64,000 nucleotides of DNA from an uncultured Roseobacter sp. (GTDB taxonomy: Bacteria; Pseudomonadota; Alphaproteobacteria; Rhodobacterales; Rhodobacteraceae), in assembly GCF_947499265.1 (NCBI RefSeq), contig NZ_CANMNK010000002.1, forward strand, positions 434,001 to 498,000, read 5' to 3'. Every line of letters starts with the position of its first letter. The stretch's first letter is position 1. Below, piece after piece: positions 20,825-29,104 of the stretch. The notes beneath the pieces are model-generated. The model was not told the origin of the DNA, searched no databases, and saw nothing but the letters and a program-made list of their open reading frames with translations. The position numbers and the translations under genes are program-made.

Positions 20825-20843
20825 TCATGATTTTCAATCATGA
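20825..20843 (+). other. Hairpin in AT-rich leader of the cold-shock gene
   Basis: TCATGATT and AATCATGA are perfect 8-bp complements around a TTC loop, 103 bp upstream of the double cold-shock-domain gene, in a 219-bp gene-free, AT-rich stretch (20727-20945). Long structured leaders are common for cold-shock genes, but no function is shown here. Confidence 0.4.
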
Positions 20844-20945
20844 CGGGAAAACCTGAGATTTTCACGGACGCGTGATACTTGTGTATCGCATTATTGCTCT
20901 GTAGGCGGGTTTTTAGGTGGAATTTATTTTGTTTCAATTGCAAAC

Positions 20946-21542
20946 ATGAAAGTTACTTCAGCGAATACTATGCTAGAAGACCCTGCGACGATTGAAAGAT
21001 TACGTGTGAGCGAGACCGAAGACATATCGTCCCCCGTTTCTGGGTTGGTTAAATGGTTTGATCCGGTAAAGGGGTTTGGCTTCGTCGTCTCTGACGCCGG
21101 TGGGCCTGATATTCTTTTGCATGTGAATGTGCTGCGGAATTTCGGACAAAGTTCCGTCGCCGATGGCGCGCGGGTCGAGCTCGAAGTCCAGCGTACGGAC
21201 CGTGGGGTGCAGGCGACGCAGGTGATTGCGCTGCAACCGCCGCAAACCGGCGAGGCGGTGGGCCTGTCCGATATCGCGGCCCTTGATCCGGCCATCGTTG
21301 CCGCCGCGCCATTGGAGCCAGCACGGGTGAAATGGTTCGATAAAGGCAAGGGCTTTGGCTTTGCCAATGTCTTCGGGCGTCGCGACGATATCTTTCTGCA
21401 TATGGAAGTGCTGCGCCGCTCGGGCCTGTCTGATCTGGCGCCCGGCGAGGCGCTGGCCCTGCGCGTGATCGAAGGCAAGCGGGGCCATATGGCGGCCGAA
21501 GTCTTCGCCTGGGAAGCGGCGCTGGATTCCTCCGACACATGA
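20946..21542 (+). CDS. Double cold-shock-domain protein
   Basis: Nucleic-acid-binding protein of 198 residues with two cold-shock domains. The first is at about 30-95 (GLVKWFDPVKGFGFVVSDAG with DILLHVNVLR); the second is at about 128-190 (ARVKWFDKGKGFGFANV with DIFLHMEVLRRSG). Both keep the RNP1-like KGFGF motif. Single-domain Csp proteins are ~70 residues, so this is a tandem form known in alphaproteobacteria. The stop overlaps the DUF192 start as ATGA. Confidence 0.9.
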   Translation: MKVTSANTMLEDPATIERLRVSETEDISSPVSGLVKWFDPVKGFGFVVSDAGGPDILLHVNVLRNFGQSSVADGARVELEVQRTDRGVQATQVIALQPPQTGEAVGLSDIAALDPAIVAAAPLEPARVKWFDKGKGFGFANVFGRRDDIFLHMEVLRRSGLSDLAPGEALALRVIEGKRGHMAAEVFAWEAALDSSDT

Positions 21543-22000
21543 AGATCCGCCTGGCGTTGTGTCTGGCGTTTCTGGGGCAGGCTGCCGGGGCGCAGGAGTG
21601 CCGCGATGACACCGTCTTTCTGAAAGGGGAGTGGGGTCAGGCGCGATTCGCCGTCGAGATTGCCGATGATGTGGAAGAACGGGCCCAGGGGTTGATGCAT
21701 CGCGAAAGCATGCCAACGTCGGCGGGCATGTTGTTTGTCTACGAACGCCCCCAAACCCTGTCGTTCTGGATGCGCAATACGCTGATCGAACTGGATATGC
21801 TCTTCATCGACGCCACCGGCACCGTGCGTCATATTCATCATTCCGCGCAGCCTTTGGACGAAACGCCGATTTTTGGCGGTGATGATCTGACCCATGTGCT
21901 CGAAATCAATGGTGGCTTGGCAAAAGCCATGGGAATTGCCCCCGGAACGGTGCTGCGCCACCCAACATTTTCAAATCCTGACACCGAATGGCCCTGTTAG
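21539..22000 (+). CDS. DUF192 family exported protein
   Basis: A 153-residue protein with a short signal peptide (MKIRLALCLAFLGQAAGAQ) and a DUF192 domain, recognised by ERAQGLMHRESMP, GMLFVYERPQTLSFWMRNTLIELDMLFID and VLEINGGLAKAMGI. The biochemical role is unknown. It is translationally coupled to the upstream cold-shock-domain gene by a 4-bp overlap. Confidence 0.87.
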   Translation: MKIRLALCLAFLGQAAGAQECRDDTVFLKGEWGQARFAVEIADDVEERAQGLMHRESMPTSAGMLFVYERPQTLSFWMRNTLIELDMLFIDATGTVRHIHHSAQPLDETPIFGGDDLTHVLEINGGLAKAMGIAPGTVLRHPTFSNPDTEWPC

Positions 22001-22041
22001 GGGTTTTCAAACCGCTTGCCCCCGTCTAAAGAGTGCTTCGT

Positions 22042-22118
22042 CGGAGCGTGGCGCAGCCTGGTAGCGCACCTGTTTTGGGTACAGGGGGTCGGAGGTTCGA
22101 ATCCTCTCGCTCCGACCA
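22042..22118 (+). tRNA. tRNA-Pro (anticodon UGG)
   Basis: A 77-nt cloverleaf. The acceptor CGGAGCG pairs with CGCTCCG, the D arm has GCGCAGCCTGGTAGCGC, the anticodon stem CCTGT/ACAGG encloses loop TTTGGGT with anticodon TGG, and the T arm reads GGAGGTTCGAATCCT. The CCA end is encoded after discriminator A. Confidence 0.95.
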
Positions 22119-22154
22119 CTTTCTCAGCATGATCCAATCCGCCTGCTGTTGGGC

Positions 22155-22679
22155 CTATGCCAACAAGGCGCGCGCCTTGCGAAGACGCACGGCCACCGCG
22201 CCCTTGGGGTGCTGTTGTGCCGCTTTTTCCAAAACCTCACGTGCGGCGGGCTGATGGTCGCGAAATTGATGCGCGAGCCGTGCCAGCCCGTAAAGCCCCC
22301 AGGCCTGCACGAGTTTTCTGTCGGATGTGGCCGCGGCCTGCGCAAACGACCATACGGCCTCGACGGTGTCCGGGGGAATGGCGATATGGTCCATGCACTG
22401 CAGGACATGCAGCCTGGCCTCCCAATGGGTGAGGTGCCGGGTCGCTTGATAATACTGTTGCCGCGTTTCTTTGGAGAACTGCACCGCGCCTTGCTCCAGA
22501 TGATGTTTGATCAGCCATGTCGCGGCGCGTTCCGTCTCGGGCGCGCGACAAGACAGGACAAGCCCTTCGACAAAGCCGGGCATTTGATGAAACTGCGCGT
22601 AGAGGGCGGTGATGTCATCCGCTGAGCGCCCATCCCATCCGCGGAGCGCGGTTACAAGGTCGTGATCGGGGGCGGACAT
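22155..22679 (-). CDS. Helical-repeat-like hypothetical protein
   Basis: A 174-residue, mostly alpha-helical cytoplasmic protein (MSAPDHDLVTALRGW). It ends in amphipathic helices (WEARLHVLQCMDHI, AAREVLEKAAQQHPKGA) that suggest HEAT- or TPR-like packing. No family was recognised. No signal peptide or membrane helix is seen. Confidence 0.6.
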   Translation of the reverse strand: MSAPDHDLVTALRGWDGRSADDITALYAQFHQMPGFVEGLVLSCRAPETERAATWLIKHHLEQGAVQFSKETRQQYYQATRHLTHWEARLHVLQCMDHIAIPPDTVEAVWSFAQAAATSDRKLVQAWGLYGLARLAHQFRDHQPAAREVLEKAAQQHPKGAVAVRLRKARALLA

Positions 22680-22799
22680 CGCGGTTTTCTCCTGCTGCTC
22701 TCGGGTGCCGTTTAAGCCTAGCGTGATCGGCCCAGACCTCGAAACCCGGAATCAGCCCCCCCGACTCCTCGAAAAACGCCCGTGAGCGCCGAAATAGAG

Positions 22800-22819
22800 G
22801 GCCACTAGATATAGTGGCC
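22800..22819. promoter_or_regulatory. NrdR-box-like palindrome far upstream of nrdJ
   Basis: GGCCACTA, then GATA, then TAGTGGCC forms an 8-bp inverted repeat whose core CACTAGATATAGTG resembles NrdR boxes (ACACTATATATAGTGT type). A weaker similar element, CCATATCTGG, is centred about 41 bp downstream, close to four helical turns. At ~630 bp from nrdJ the distance is long, so this is tentative. Confidence 0.4.
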
Positions 22820-23085
22820 GTTGCGTCCGAATACGCGCGCCCTCACCATATCTGGGGAGGTCGCTTTTGTAGATTGCGCCGCGAGCGACACAAAATTGTA
22901 ACACTCCGTGATTAGCTTGCGCGCCTTTGGCATTTTTCCGCAATTATCGTTCCGGTTGTGGATCCGAAGCGGACGGCCATTTTGTTAACTTATCCGATGC
23001 TTCAAATTTCCGGGCTAAATCTGCCAATTCAATAGATTATTGACGGTCCTGTCGCGCGGCCCGACAAACGGCTGGGTTGTGGATA

Positions 23086-23100
23086 TTAACCAGCTGTTAA
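23086..23100 (+). promoter_or_regulatory. CtrA-type site upstream of nrdJ
   Basis: TTAA-CCAGCTG-TTAA followed by C matches the full TTAA-N7-TTAA(C) CtrA consensus. A GAATC (GANTC, CcrM methylation) site follows at 23107-23111. This points to cell-cycle timing of ribonucleotide reductase expression. Confidence 0.6.
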
Positions 23101-23447
23101 CGTGTTGAATCACGGCGCCGTGAGCGCTGCTCAAAAAACCCAGACCGTCAAGCCGGTAAACTTCAAAAAAAGTATAAAAATATCGTTGACCGAGTAGGGG
23201 GTGATACGTCAGGTTGTGCAAGCCGACGATGACGCCACAACATGTAGTGGTTAACACACAGGGGTGCATCGGCGGGACAAGGGGCAAACAGACGATCAAT
23301 ATCATCGCTCTGAGGCAAAACGACGGCACCGTTATCGCGGCGCCGATCACAGAAGTTTTGTGCGCTTTTGACCGAAGGCATAAGCGAGACGTCCTGCAAT
23401 GACAGGGTCGGCTCTTTGATGAAGACGCTGGAGATGAGGCAGCTAAA

Positions 23448-26400
23448 ATGAAGATTGAACGTAAATTCACCAAAGTCGACCAAGACGCCTATGCTGAACT
23501 GGATTTCGTGACCACCGCGTCCGAGATCCGCAATCCCGATGGGACCGTTGTGTTCCGCCTGGATGATGTCGAAGTGCCCAGCTCCTGGAGCCAGGTCGCC
23601 AGCGACGTGATCGCGCAGAAGTATTTCCGCAAAGCGGGCGTGCCGTCAAAAACCCGCAAGGTGAAAGAAAAAGGCGTTCCCGAATTTCTGTGGCGCTCGG
23701 TCCCGGCTGAAGGTGCTGAGATGGGCGGCGAGATTTCCTCCAAGCAGGTCTTTGATCGTCTCGCCGGTGCCTGGGCCTACTGGGGCTGGAAGGGCGGCTA
23801 CTTCAGCACGGAGAGCGACGCCAAGGCGTATTTTGACGAGATGCGCCACATGCTGGCCTCTCAACGTGCCGCGCCCAACTCCCCCCAATGGTTCAACACC
23901 GGTCTGCACTGGGCCTACGGCATCGATGGTCCGGCGCAGGGCCACCATTATGTCGATTACAAAACCGGCAAACTGACAAAATCCAAATCTTCCTACGAGC
24001 ACCCACAACCGCATGCCTGCTTCATCCAGTCTGTCTCAGACGACCTCGTAAACGACGGCGGCATCATGGATCTGTGGGTTCGGGAAGCGCGTCTGTTCAA
24101 ATACGGCTCCGGCACCGGCACCAACTTCTCCAGCCTGCGGGCTGCGGGGGAGAGCCTGTCGGGTGGTGGCAAGTCGTCCGGACTGATGGGCTTCCTGAAA
24201 ATTGGTGACCGCGCAGCGGGGGCCATCAAATCGGGTGGCACCACGCGCCGGGCCGCCAAGATGGTGATCGTCGACGCGGATCACCCCGACATCGAGGATT
24301 TCATCAACTGGAAGGTCATCGAAGAGCAGAAAGTGGCGAGCATCGTCGCCGGCTCCAAGATGCACGAGCAGAAACTCAACGGTCTCTTCGAAGCGATCAA
24401 GACATGGGACGGTGCGGAAGCCGACGCCTATGACCCTACCAAGAACGACGCGCTGAAAATGGCGATCCGGGAGGCGAAAAAAGTTTCGATCCCAGAGACT
24501 TACGTCAAACGGGTGCTAGACTATGCCAAGCAGGGCCATACCTCGATCGAATTCCCGACATACGACACCGACTGGGACTCCGAGGCCTATAACTCTGTCT
24601 CCGGCCAGAACTCCAACAACTCGATCCGCGTGACCAACGCCTTCCTGACGGCCGTTGAAAAAGACGCCGATTGGGAGCTGATCAACCGCGTCGACGGCAA
24701 AATCACCAAGACCGTGAAGGCGCGCGATCTCTGGGAACAGATCGGCCACGCCGCCTGGGCCTGCGCGGATCCCGGCATCCAGTACCACGACACCGTGAAC
24801 GACTGGCACACCTGTCCCGAAGATGGCGCCATCCGCGGCTCCAACCCCTGCTCGGAATACATGTTCCTGGACGACACCGCCTGTAACCTGGCCTCGATGA
24901 ACCTGCTGACCTTCCTCAAGGACGGCACCTTCCAAGTCGAAGACTACATGCATGCGGCCCGCCTCTGGACCGTGACGCTGGAAATTTCGGTGATGATGGC
25001 GCAGTTCCCCTCCAAGGAAATCGCGCAGCGCTCCTATGATTTCCGCACGCTGGGTCTGGGCTATGCCAACATCGGCGGGCTGCTGATGAACATGGGGTAC
25101 AGCTATGACAGCGACGAGGGCCGCGCCCTTTGCGGTGCGCTGACCGCGATCATGACCGGTGTGTCCTACGCCACCTCCGCTGAAATGGCGGGGGAACTGG
25201 GGCCTTTCCCGGGTTATGAAAAGAATGGCGCACATATGCTGCGGGTCATTCGCAATCACCGCATGGCCGCTTTGGGAAAAACCGACGGCTACGAAGACCT
25301 GGCGGTCAAGCCGGTTGCCCTGGATCACGCGGGCTGCCCGGATCAGAAGCTGATCGAAGTGGCCGTCTCCGCCTGGGACGAGGCGCTGGCATTGGGTGAA
25401 AAGCACGGCTACCGCAACGCGCAGGTTTCCGTCATCGCCCCCACCGGCACCATTGGCCTTGTGATGGACTGTGACACCACCGGGATTGAGCCAGACTTCG
25501 CGCTGGTCAAGTTCAAGAAACTCGCCGGGGGTGGGTATTTCAAGATCATCAACCAGTCGGTGCCCGCCGCCCTTGAAAAGCTCGGCTATGGCTCGGCGCA
25601 GATCGAAGAGATCATCTCCTACGCGGTCGGTCACGGCACCATCGGCAACGCGCCAGGCATCAACCACACCTCGCTTGCGGGCCACGGCTTTGGTGCCAAT
25701 GAGCTGGCCAAGGTGGATGCGGCACTGGCCTCGGCCTTCGACATCCGCTTTGTCTTCAACCAGTGGACGCTGGGCGAAGAGTTCTGCACGCAAGTGCTTG
25801 GCATCCCAGCCGAAAAGCTGAACGATCCAACGTTCGACCTGTTGCGGCACCTGGGCTTCTCCAAGGCGGACATCGACGCGGCCAACGACCACGTGTGTGG
25901 CACCATGACGCTCGAAGGCGCGCCGTTCCTGAAAGACGAGCATCTGCCGATCTTCGACTGCGCCAACCCTTGCGGCAAGAAAGGCAAACGCTTCCTCTCC
26001 GTGAACAGCCACATCACCATGATGGCAGCGGCACAGAGCTTCATCTCCGGCGCGATCTCCAAAACGATCAACATGCCGAATGACGCCACCATCGAGGACT
26101 GCCAGAAGGCCTATGAACTCAGCTGGTCGCTGGGGGTGAAGGCCAACGCGCTCTACCGCGATGGCTCGAAACTCTCGCAACCGCTGGCGGCAGCGCTGGT
26201 CGAAGACGACGAGGACGCGCAAGAGACGCTGGAAAGCGGCAGCCAGCAGGAAAAAGCCACGGTGCTGGCGGAGAAGATCGTCGAGAAGATCATCGTGAAG
26301 GAGATTGTGAAATCTCACCGCGAAAAGATGCCTCAGCGTCGCAAGGGCTACACGCAGAAAGCCATCGTGGGGGGGCACAAGGTCTATCTCCGTACGGGCG

Positions 26401-27101
26401 AGTATGAAGATGGCAAGATCGGCGAGATCTTCATCGACATGCACAAGGAAGGCGCGGGCTTCCGGGCGATGATGAACAACTTCGCCATCGCGGTCTCCGT
26501 GGGCCTGCAATACGGGGTGCCGCTGGAGGAGTTCGTGGACGCCTTCACCTTCACCAAATTCGAGCCTGCGGGCATGGTTCAGGGCAACGAGACCATCAAG
26601 AACGCCACTTCGATCCTCGACTACGTGTTCCGCGAGCTTGCGGTCTCCTACCTTGATCGCACCGATCTGGCGCATGTGGCTCCCGAGGGCGCGACATTCG
26701 ACACCATTGGACGCGGCGAGGAAGAGGGTGTGAGCAACATCTCCGAGCTCAGCGACACGGCGGCGACCAAGTCCCTGGAAGTGCTGAAACAAATCAGCTC
26801 CACCGGGTACCTGCGCAACCGGTTGCCACAGGAACTGGTGGTGCTGCAGGGCGGTCAACAAGGCTTTGCCGAAGACGCGGTTGCCTTTGACGGTCTGGCC
26901 CCGGTCTCCGACGGCAGCGTCGCGGTGGCCATGGCCACCACGGCGGTCTCCAGCGGATCGGTCAGCCTCGATGCCCGCACCAAAGCCAAGATGCAGGGCT
27001 ACGAGGGAGAGGCTTGCGGCGAATGCGGCAACTACACGCTGGTGCGCAACGGGACTTGCATGAAGTGCAACACTTGTGGCGGCACGTCCGGGTGTAGCTG
27101 A
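23448..27101 (+). CDS. nrdJ: Adenosylcobalamin-dependent ribonucleotide reductase (class II)
   Basis: Makes deoxyribonucleotides using coenzyme B12 as radical source, independent of oxygen. The 1217-residue length fits the large NrdJ subgroup. Visible motifs: [41 protein letters not shown], the active-site region [20 protein letters not shown], and [16 protein letters not shown]. The C-terminus has a vitamin B12 reductase-type domain and a Cys-rich tail with [18 protein letters not shown] and GCS, which likely binds zinc and shuttles electrons. It stands alone with a long regulatory region upstream. Confidence 0.96.
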   Translation: MKIERKFTKVDQDAYAELDFVTTASEIRNPDGTVVFRLDDVEVPSSWSQVASDVIAQKYFRKAGVPSKTRKVKEKGVPEFLWRSVPAEGAEMGGEISSKQVFDRLAGAWAYWGWKGGYFSTESDAKAYFDEMRHMLASQRAAPNSPQWFNTGLHWAYGIDGPAQGHHYVDYKTGKLTKSKSSYEHPQPHACFIQSVSDDLVNDGGIMDLWVREARLFKYGSGTGTNFSSLRAAGESLSGGGKSSGLMGFLKIGDRAAGAIKSGGTTRRAAKMVIVDADHPDIEDFINWKVIEEQKVASIVAGSKMHEQKLNGLFEAIKTWDGAEADAYDPTKNDALKMAIREAKKVSIPETYVKRVLDYAKQGHTSIEFPTYDTDWDSEAYNSVSGQNSNNSIRVTNAFLTAVEKDADWELINRVDGKITKTVKARDLWEQIGHAAWACADPGIQYHDTVNDWHTCPEDGAIRGSNPCSEYMFLDDTACNLASMNLLTFLKDGTFQVEDYMHAARLWTVTLEISVMMAQFPSKEIAQRSYDFRTLGLGYANIGGLLMNMGYSYDSDEGRALCGALTAIMTGVSYATSAEMAGELGPFPGYEKNGAHMLRVIRNHRMAALGKTDGYEDLAVKPVALDHAGCPDQKLIEVAVSAWDEALALGEKHGYRNAQVSVIAPTGTIGLVMDCDTTGIEPDFALVKFKKLAGGGYFKIINQSVPAALEKLGYGSAQIEEIISYAVGHGTIGNAPGINHTSLAGHGFGANELAKVDAALASAFDIRFVFNQWTLGEEFCTQVLGIPAEKLNDPTFDLLRHLGFSKADIDAANDHVCGTMTLEGAPFLKDEHLPIFDCANPCGKKGKRFLSVNSHITMMAAAQSFISGAISKTINMPNDATIEDCQKAYELSWSLGVKANALYRDGSKLSQPLAAALVEDDEDAQETLESGSQQEKATVLAEKIVEKIIVKEIVKSHREKMPQRRKGYTQKAIVGGHKVYLRTGEYEDGKIGEIFIDMHKEGAGFRAMMNNFAIAVSVGLQYGVPLEEFVDAFTFTKFEPAGMVQGNETIKNATSILDYVFRELAVSYLDRTDLAHVAPEGATFDTIGRGEEEGVSNISELSDTAATKSLEVLKQISSTGYLRNRLPQELVVLQGGQQGFAEDAVAFDGLAPVSDGSVAVAMATTAVSSGSVSLDARTKAKMQGYEGEACGECGNYTLVRNGTCMKCNTCGGTSGCS

Positions 27102-27114
27102 GAAATTGAGGGTT

Positions 27115-27142
27115 GGGAGAAGGTGTTGGAGCACCTTCCCCC
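27115..27142 (+). terminator. Hairpin just downstream of nrdJ
   Basis: GGGAGAAGGTG pairs with CACCTTCCCCC with one mismatch around loop TTGGAG, starting 14 bp past the nrdJ stop. There is no T-run, so it may be an RNA-stabilising stem rather than an intrinsic terminator. It is the first of several stems before the next small gene. Confidence 0.5.
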
Positions 27143-27148
27143 GGCTTA

Positions 27149-27296
27149 CCCTTCCGCTCGATCAGTGTGTACGGAAGGGACAACCAATTCGACCTTCTTA
27201 GGTCGTACGAAAGGAGAGAACACGACTGGAATTGGCGATCAAGCACGCACTGACATACCCACAGGTTTGCCACCAACAAAAGCTCGTAACCTGTGG
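27149..27296 (+). ncRNA. Structured leader ahead of the 71-residue gene
   Basis: Three further stems lie in series: CCCTTCCG (27149) with CGGAAGGG (27172); CCAATT (27184) with AATTGG (27230), enclosing CGACCT-TCTT-AGGTCG (27190-27205); and CCACAGGTT (27259) with AACCTGTGG (27288). The last arm abuts the ribosome site AAGGAGG and overlaps a perfect DnaA box, TGTGGATAA at 27292-27300. This could be a regulatory leader; no known riboswitch was recognised. Confidence 0.45.
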
Positions 27297-27313
27297 ATAA
27301 GGAGGTCAATGAA

Positions 27314-27529
27314 ATGGCCAAAACACCGAAGATTAAAGTGACCAAGGAAAGCTCTACTGGTTTGAATACGCGCTTCAAGGTGCGCGGGAAATCTGCGGAG
27401 GTTCCGAGGACAAAGTTAGTAAATGAAGTGAAGCAGGGAAAACACCCCGAATACCACGTCCGAAGCAATGGTCGGGTTGAGTACGTCGCTTCAAACCCAG
27501 ACGGTTCGAAGAGGAACAACCTGGGCTAA
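27314..27529 (+). CDS. Small basic hypothetical protein
   Basis: A 71-residue protein starting MAKTPKIKVTKES and ending [16 protein letters not shown] strong ribosome site AAGGAGG lies 8 bp before the ATG. The ending loosely recalls DUF3892-type small proteins, but that is not secure. Base composition is visibly less GC-rich than in neighbouring genes. It sits between two hairpin-rich non-coding stretches, so it may be encoded within, or regulated by, a structured transcript. Confidence 0.6.
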   Translation: MAKTPKIKVTKESSTGLNTRFKVRGKSAEVPRTKLVNEVKQGKHPEYHVRSNGRVEYVASNPDGSKRNNLG

Positions 27530-27530
27530 G

Positions 27531-27874
27531 CCAAACGCGTCCCTGGGGGACGTGTAGGGGTCGCGGTTCTGCGAAGGCAGGCCGCACCCCGACGAACAAG
27601 GGAAGCGGACGGCGGGCCGGTCGCTTCCGATATTAGCGGGTGAGACTCCGCAGAAAACGAGGACGTTTTCCGCTCTGTCTCACGCGTCGGAAATCCACAG
27701 GATTTCCAACGTGATTGGGGACGGGCAGGGTGGGACCTTGGCCTCTCTGATATCCGGGGCGGGTGCGCTCGCCCTCGACGACGTTCAGGCCGCAGGCAGA
27801 AAAATACCGAGCGGTTAACATATTGAGCCTGAACGGCGAACCTTGGGGAGGTGCTTTTGCATCTCCCCTTTTTT
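27531..27874 (+). ncRNA. Hairpin-dense region with intrinsic terminator, candidate structured RNA
   Basis: Successive stems on the + strand: ACGCGTCCC/GGGACGTGT (27535-27555); GGGGT, GCGG and CTGC paired around a GAAG loop (27557-27590); GGAAGCG/CGCTTCC (27601-27628); GTGAGAC/GTCTCAC (27640-27683) enclosing GAAAACG-AGGA-CGTTTTC; CGT plus GGAAATCC-ACA-GGATTTCC plus ACG (27685-27711); and CGTTCAGGC/GCCTGAACG (27782-27835). It ends with a terminator at 27845-27874. No conserved tmRNA, RNase P, SRP or 6S motif was recognised. Transcription is inferred, not shown. Confidence 0.5.
27845..27874 (+). terminator. Intrinsic terminator
   Basis: GGGGAGGTGC-TTTT-GCATCTCCCC (10-bp stem with one G-T wobble) is followed by six T. 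This is a textbook rho-independent terminator on the + strand, and it closes the hairpin-rich region downstream of the small gene. Confidence 0.85.
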
Positions 27875-27993
27875 CCGGGCACCAACGCGTTGCAAAGGGG
27901 GGGGCTGTGCTCTCGCGAAGCCGGCCCGCGGCCTGAAATCCACCCGAGGAAATCAGGCCACTGAGAGCCGGGTCCGGGCGCGTGTTTGGCCGG
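27875..27993. other. Gap between terminator and ECF sigma gene end
   Basis: No gene seen. It contains an inverted repeat GGCCTGA/TCAGGCC (about 27930-27959) that could stop the convergent sigma-factor transcript, although no T-run follows on the minus strand. Confidence 0.4.
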
Positions 27994-28497
27994 TCAGAAA
28001 AGCTCCGACACCGGCGCTTTGCGTTCGATCCCCATTTCCTGTCGCAACGTTGCACGGGCCCGCGCCAGACGCGACATCACAGTGCCCACGGGCAGGCCGG
28101 TGCGTTCGGCCAAAGCGGAAGGGCTGGTCTCGCCCGCAGCGATCATCTGGATCAGCAGCGCCTGAGACTCGGGCAGCTTATCGACCGCGACAGCGAGATC
28201 GGCGCAGGCCATGCGCGCAGGCGCCGTAGGTGGGACAGAGGCGCTTTCATCCTCAAGCGGGTCAGTTGGCTTGTCAGAGCGCCACCTTTGCCGTGCCAGG
28301 TTGCGCAGAATGGTCATCGCGTAGCGCTCCAGATCGTCGACGTCGGTCCCCTTGTGCAGCGTGGTCCAGAGCTTCAGCGCGGCCTCCTGCGCCAGGTCGT
28401 CGGCATCGCTCTGGCTGTCGCTCAAACGCCGTGCACGCGCCGATAGCCGGGGCAACAATGCGTCTAGTTCGTCGGGAAGATGGTGCAACTGGTACAT
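27994..28497 (-). CDS. ECF-type RNA polymerase sigma factor
   Basis: A 167-residue sigma-70 family protein of the extracytoplasmic-function class. The ATG at 28497 (MYQLHHLPDELDALL) has GGAG upstream; the frame extends to 28551 without a ribosome site. Region 2 is seen in DSQSDADDLAQEAALKLW and ERYAMTILRNLARQRWR; region 4 in LPESQALLIQMIAAGETSPSALAERTGLPVGTVMSRLARARATLRQ. No anti-sigma gene is adjacent; the divergent neighbour is a secreted EF-hand protein. Confidence 0.87.
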   Translation of the reverse strand: MYQLHHLPDELDALLPRLSARARRLSDSQSDADDLAQEAALKLWTTLHKGTDVDDLERYAMTILRNLARQRWRSDKPTDPLEDESASVPPTAPARMACADLAVAVDKLPESQALLIQMIAAGETSPSALAERTGLPVGTVMSRLARARATLRQEMGIERKAPVSELF

Positions 28498-28760
28498 GTC
28501 GAGCTCCTTTTCGGGTGGAACAAAACCAACATGGCACCTTAAAAGTTGCACACCAGACGGGGGCTTTTTGCCGATTATGTCAATTGCCCCTTTTTAGGCG
28601 ATGCACCGCCGCTGTGCGCCGGGCAGATCGGCGGGGAATGGCGCGATTGGAACCCACCATCAGATGGCACGGACGGAACCGGCTTTTCATGCATCTGACA
28701 AAGTGAGGCGCAGAGCAGCGCCTTGGACACTTTTGTTCAAACTTTAATGGGAGTACCCAA

Positions 28761-28997
28761 ATGAAACTGATCACCAAACCCACAATCGCACTGATCGCAC
28801 TGATGTCGGCCTCCGCGGCTTTCGCACAGCTGGCGGCAGATGCGAATGGTGATGGCGTTCTGACAATCGATGAGGTTCAGGCAGTTTATCCTGACATCAC
28901 CGCAGAGTCCTTCACCACGATGGACCTGAATGCTGACGGCGCACTCGACGAAGCAGAAGTACAGTCCGCGCAAGAAGCTGGCCTGATGCCGGCCTAA
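28761..28997 (+). CDS. Small exported EF-hand calcium-binding protein
   Basis: A 78-residue protein with a signal peptide (MKLITKPTIALIALMSASAAFA) and two EF-hand loops, DANGDGVLTIDE at about 27-38 and DLNADGALDEAE at about 54-65, with acidic ligands at the expected spacing. It is likely a periplasmic or surface calcium binder of unknown partner. It is divergent from the ECF sigma gene, with 263 bp between them, and is followed by a strong terminator. Confidence 0.82.
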   Translation: MKLITKPTIALIALMSASAAFAQLAADANGDGVLTIDEVQAVYPDITAESFTTMDLNADGALDEAEVQSAQEAGLMPA

Positions 28998-29056
28998 ACA
29001 GCCAGCAGACCTCTCGCCCTTTGATACAGAGCTGACACTCGAGGCTTGAGGTCCAA

Positions 29057-29093
29057 GGTGTCCGGGTCCTCCCCCAGGATCCGGACATCTTTT
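29057..29093 (+). terminator. Intrinsic terminator after EF-hand gene
   Basis: GGTGTCCGGGTCCT pairs with AGGATCCGGACATC over 14 positions (two G-T wobbles) around five C, followed by TTTT. It lies 60 bp past the EF-hand stop and also faces the end of the convergent MttB-like gene. Confidence 0.85.
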
Positions 29094-29104
29094 AGCGGTA
29101 GGTG

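Larger units (their letters stand above)
22680..23447. other. 768-bp intergenic region upstream of nrdJ
   Basis: No convincing gene was found; the short open frames have atypical composition and no ribosome sites. It holds a GGCCACTA/TAGTGGCC palindrome (22800-22819), two imperfect DnaA-box-like TGTGGAT sequences (22965 and 23079), a complete CtrA-type site (23086-23100) and a GANTC site (23107-23111). No cobalamin riboswitch core was recognised. Confidence 0.6.

Noticed and set aside
22680..23447. Cobalamin riboswitch upstream of nrdJ
   Set aside because: Only a partial GCCACT match is present; the rest of the B12-box consensus and the expected helices were not seen.
22752..23473. Short open frames in the nrdJ upstream region
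   Set aside because: No ribosome sites, odd composition and no family-like sequence; regulatory DNA is more likely.
24516..27134. An 872-codon open frame antisense to nrdJ
   Set aside because: It mirrors the nrdJ coding sequence; its product is His/Val/Gly/Arg-rich with no domain, and nrdJ on the + strand is unmistakable.
27531..27874. Identification as RNase P RNA, tmRNA, SRP RNA or 6S RNA
   Set aside because: None of the conserved core strings of these RNAs was found by reading either strand; left as unclassified.
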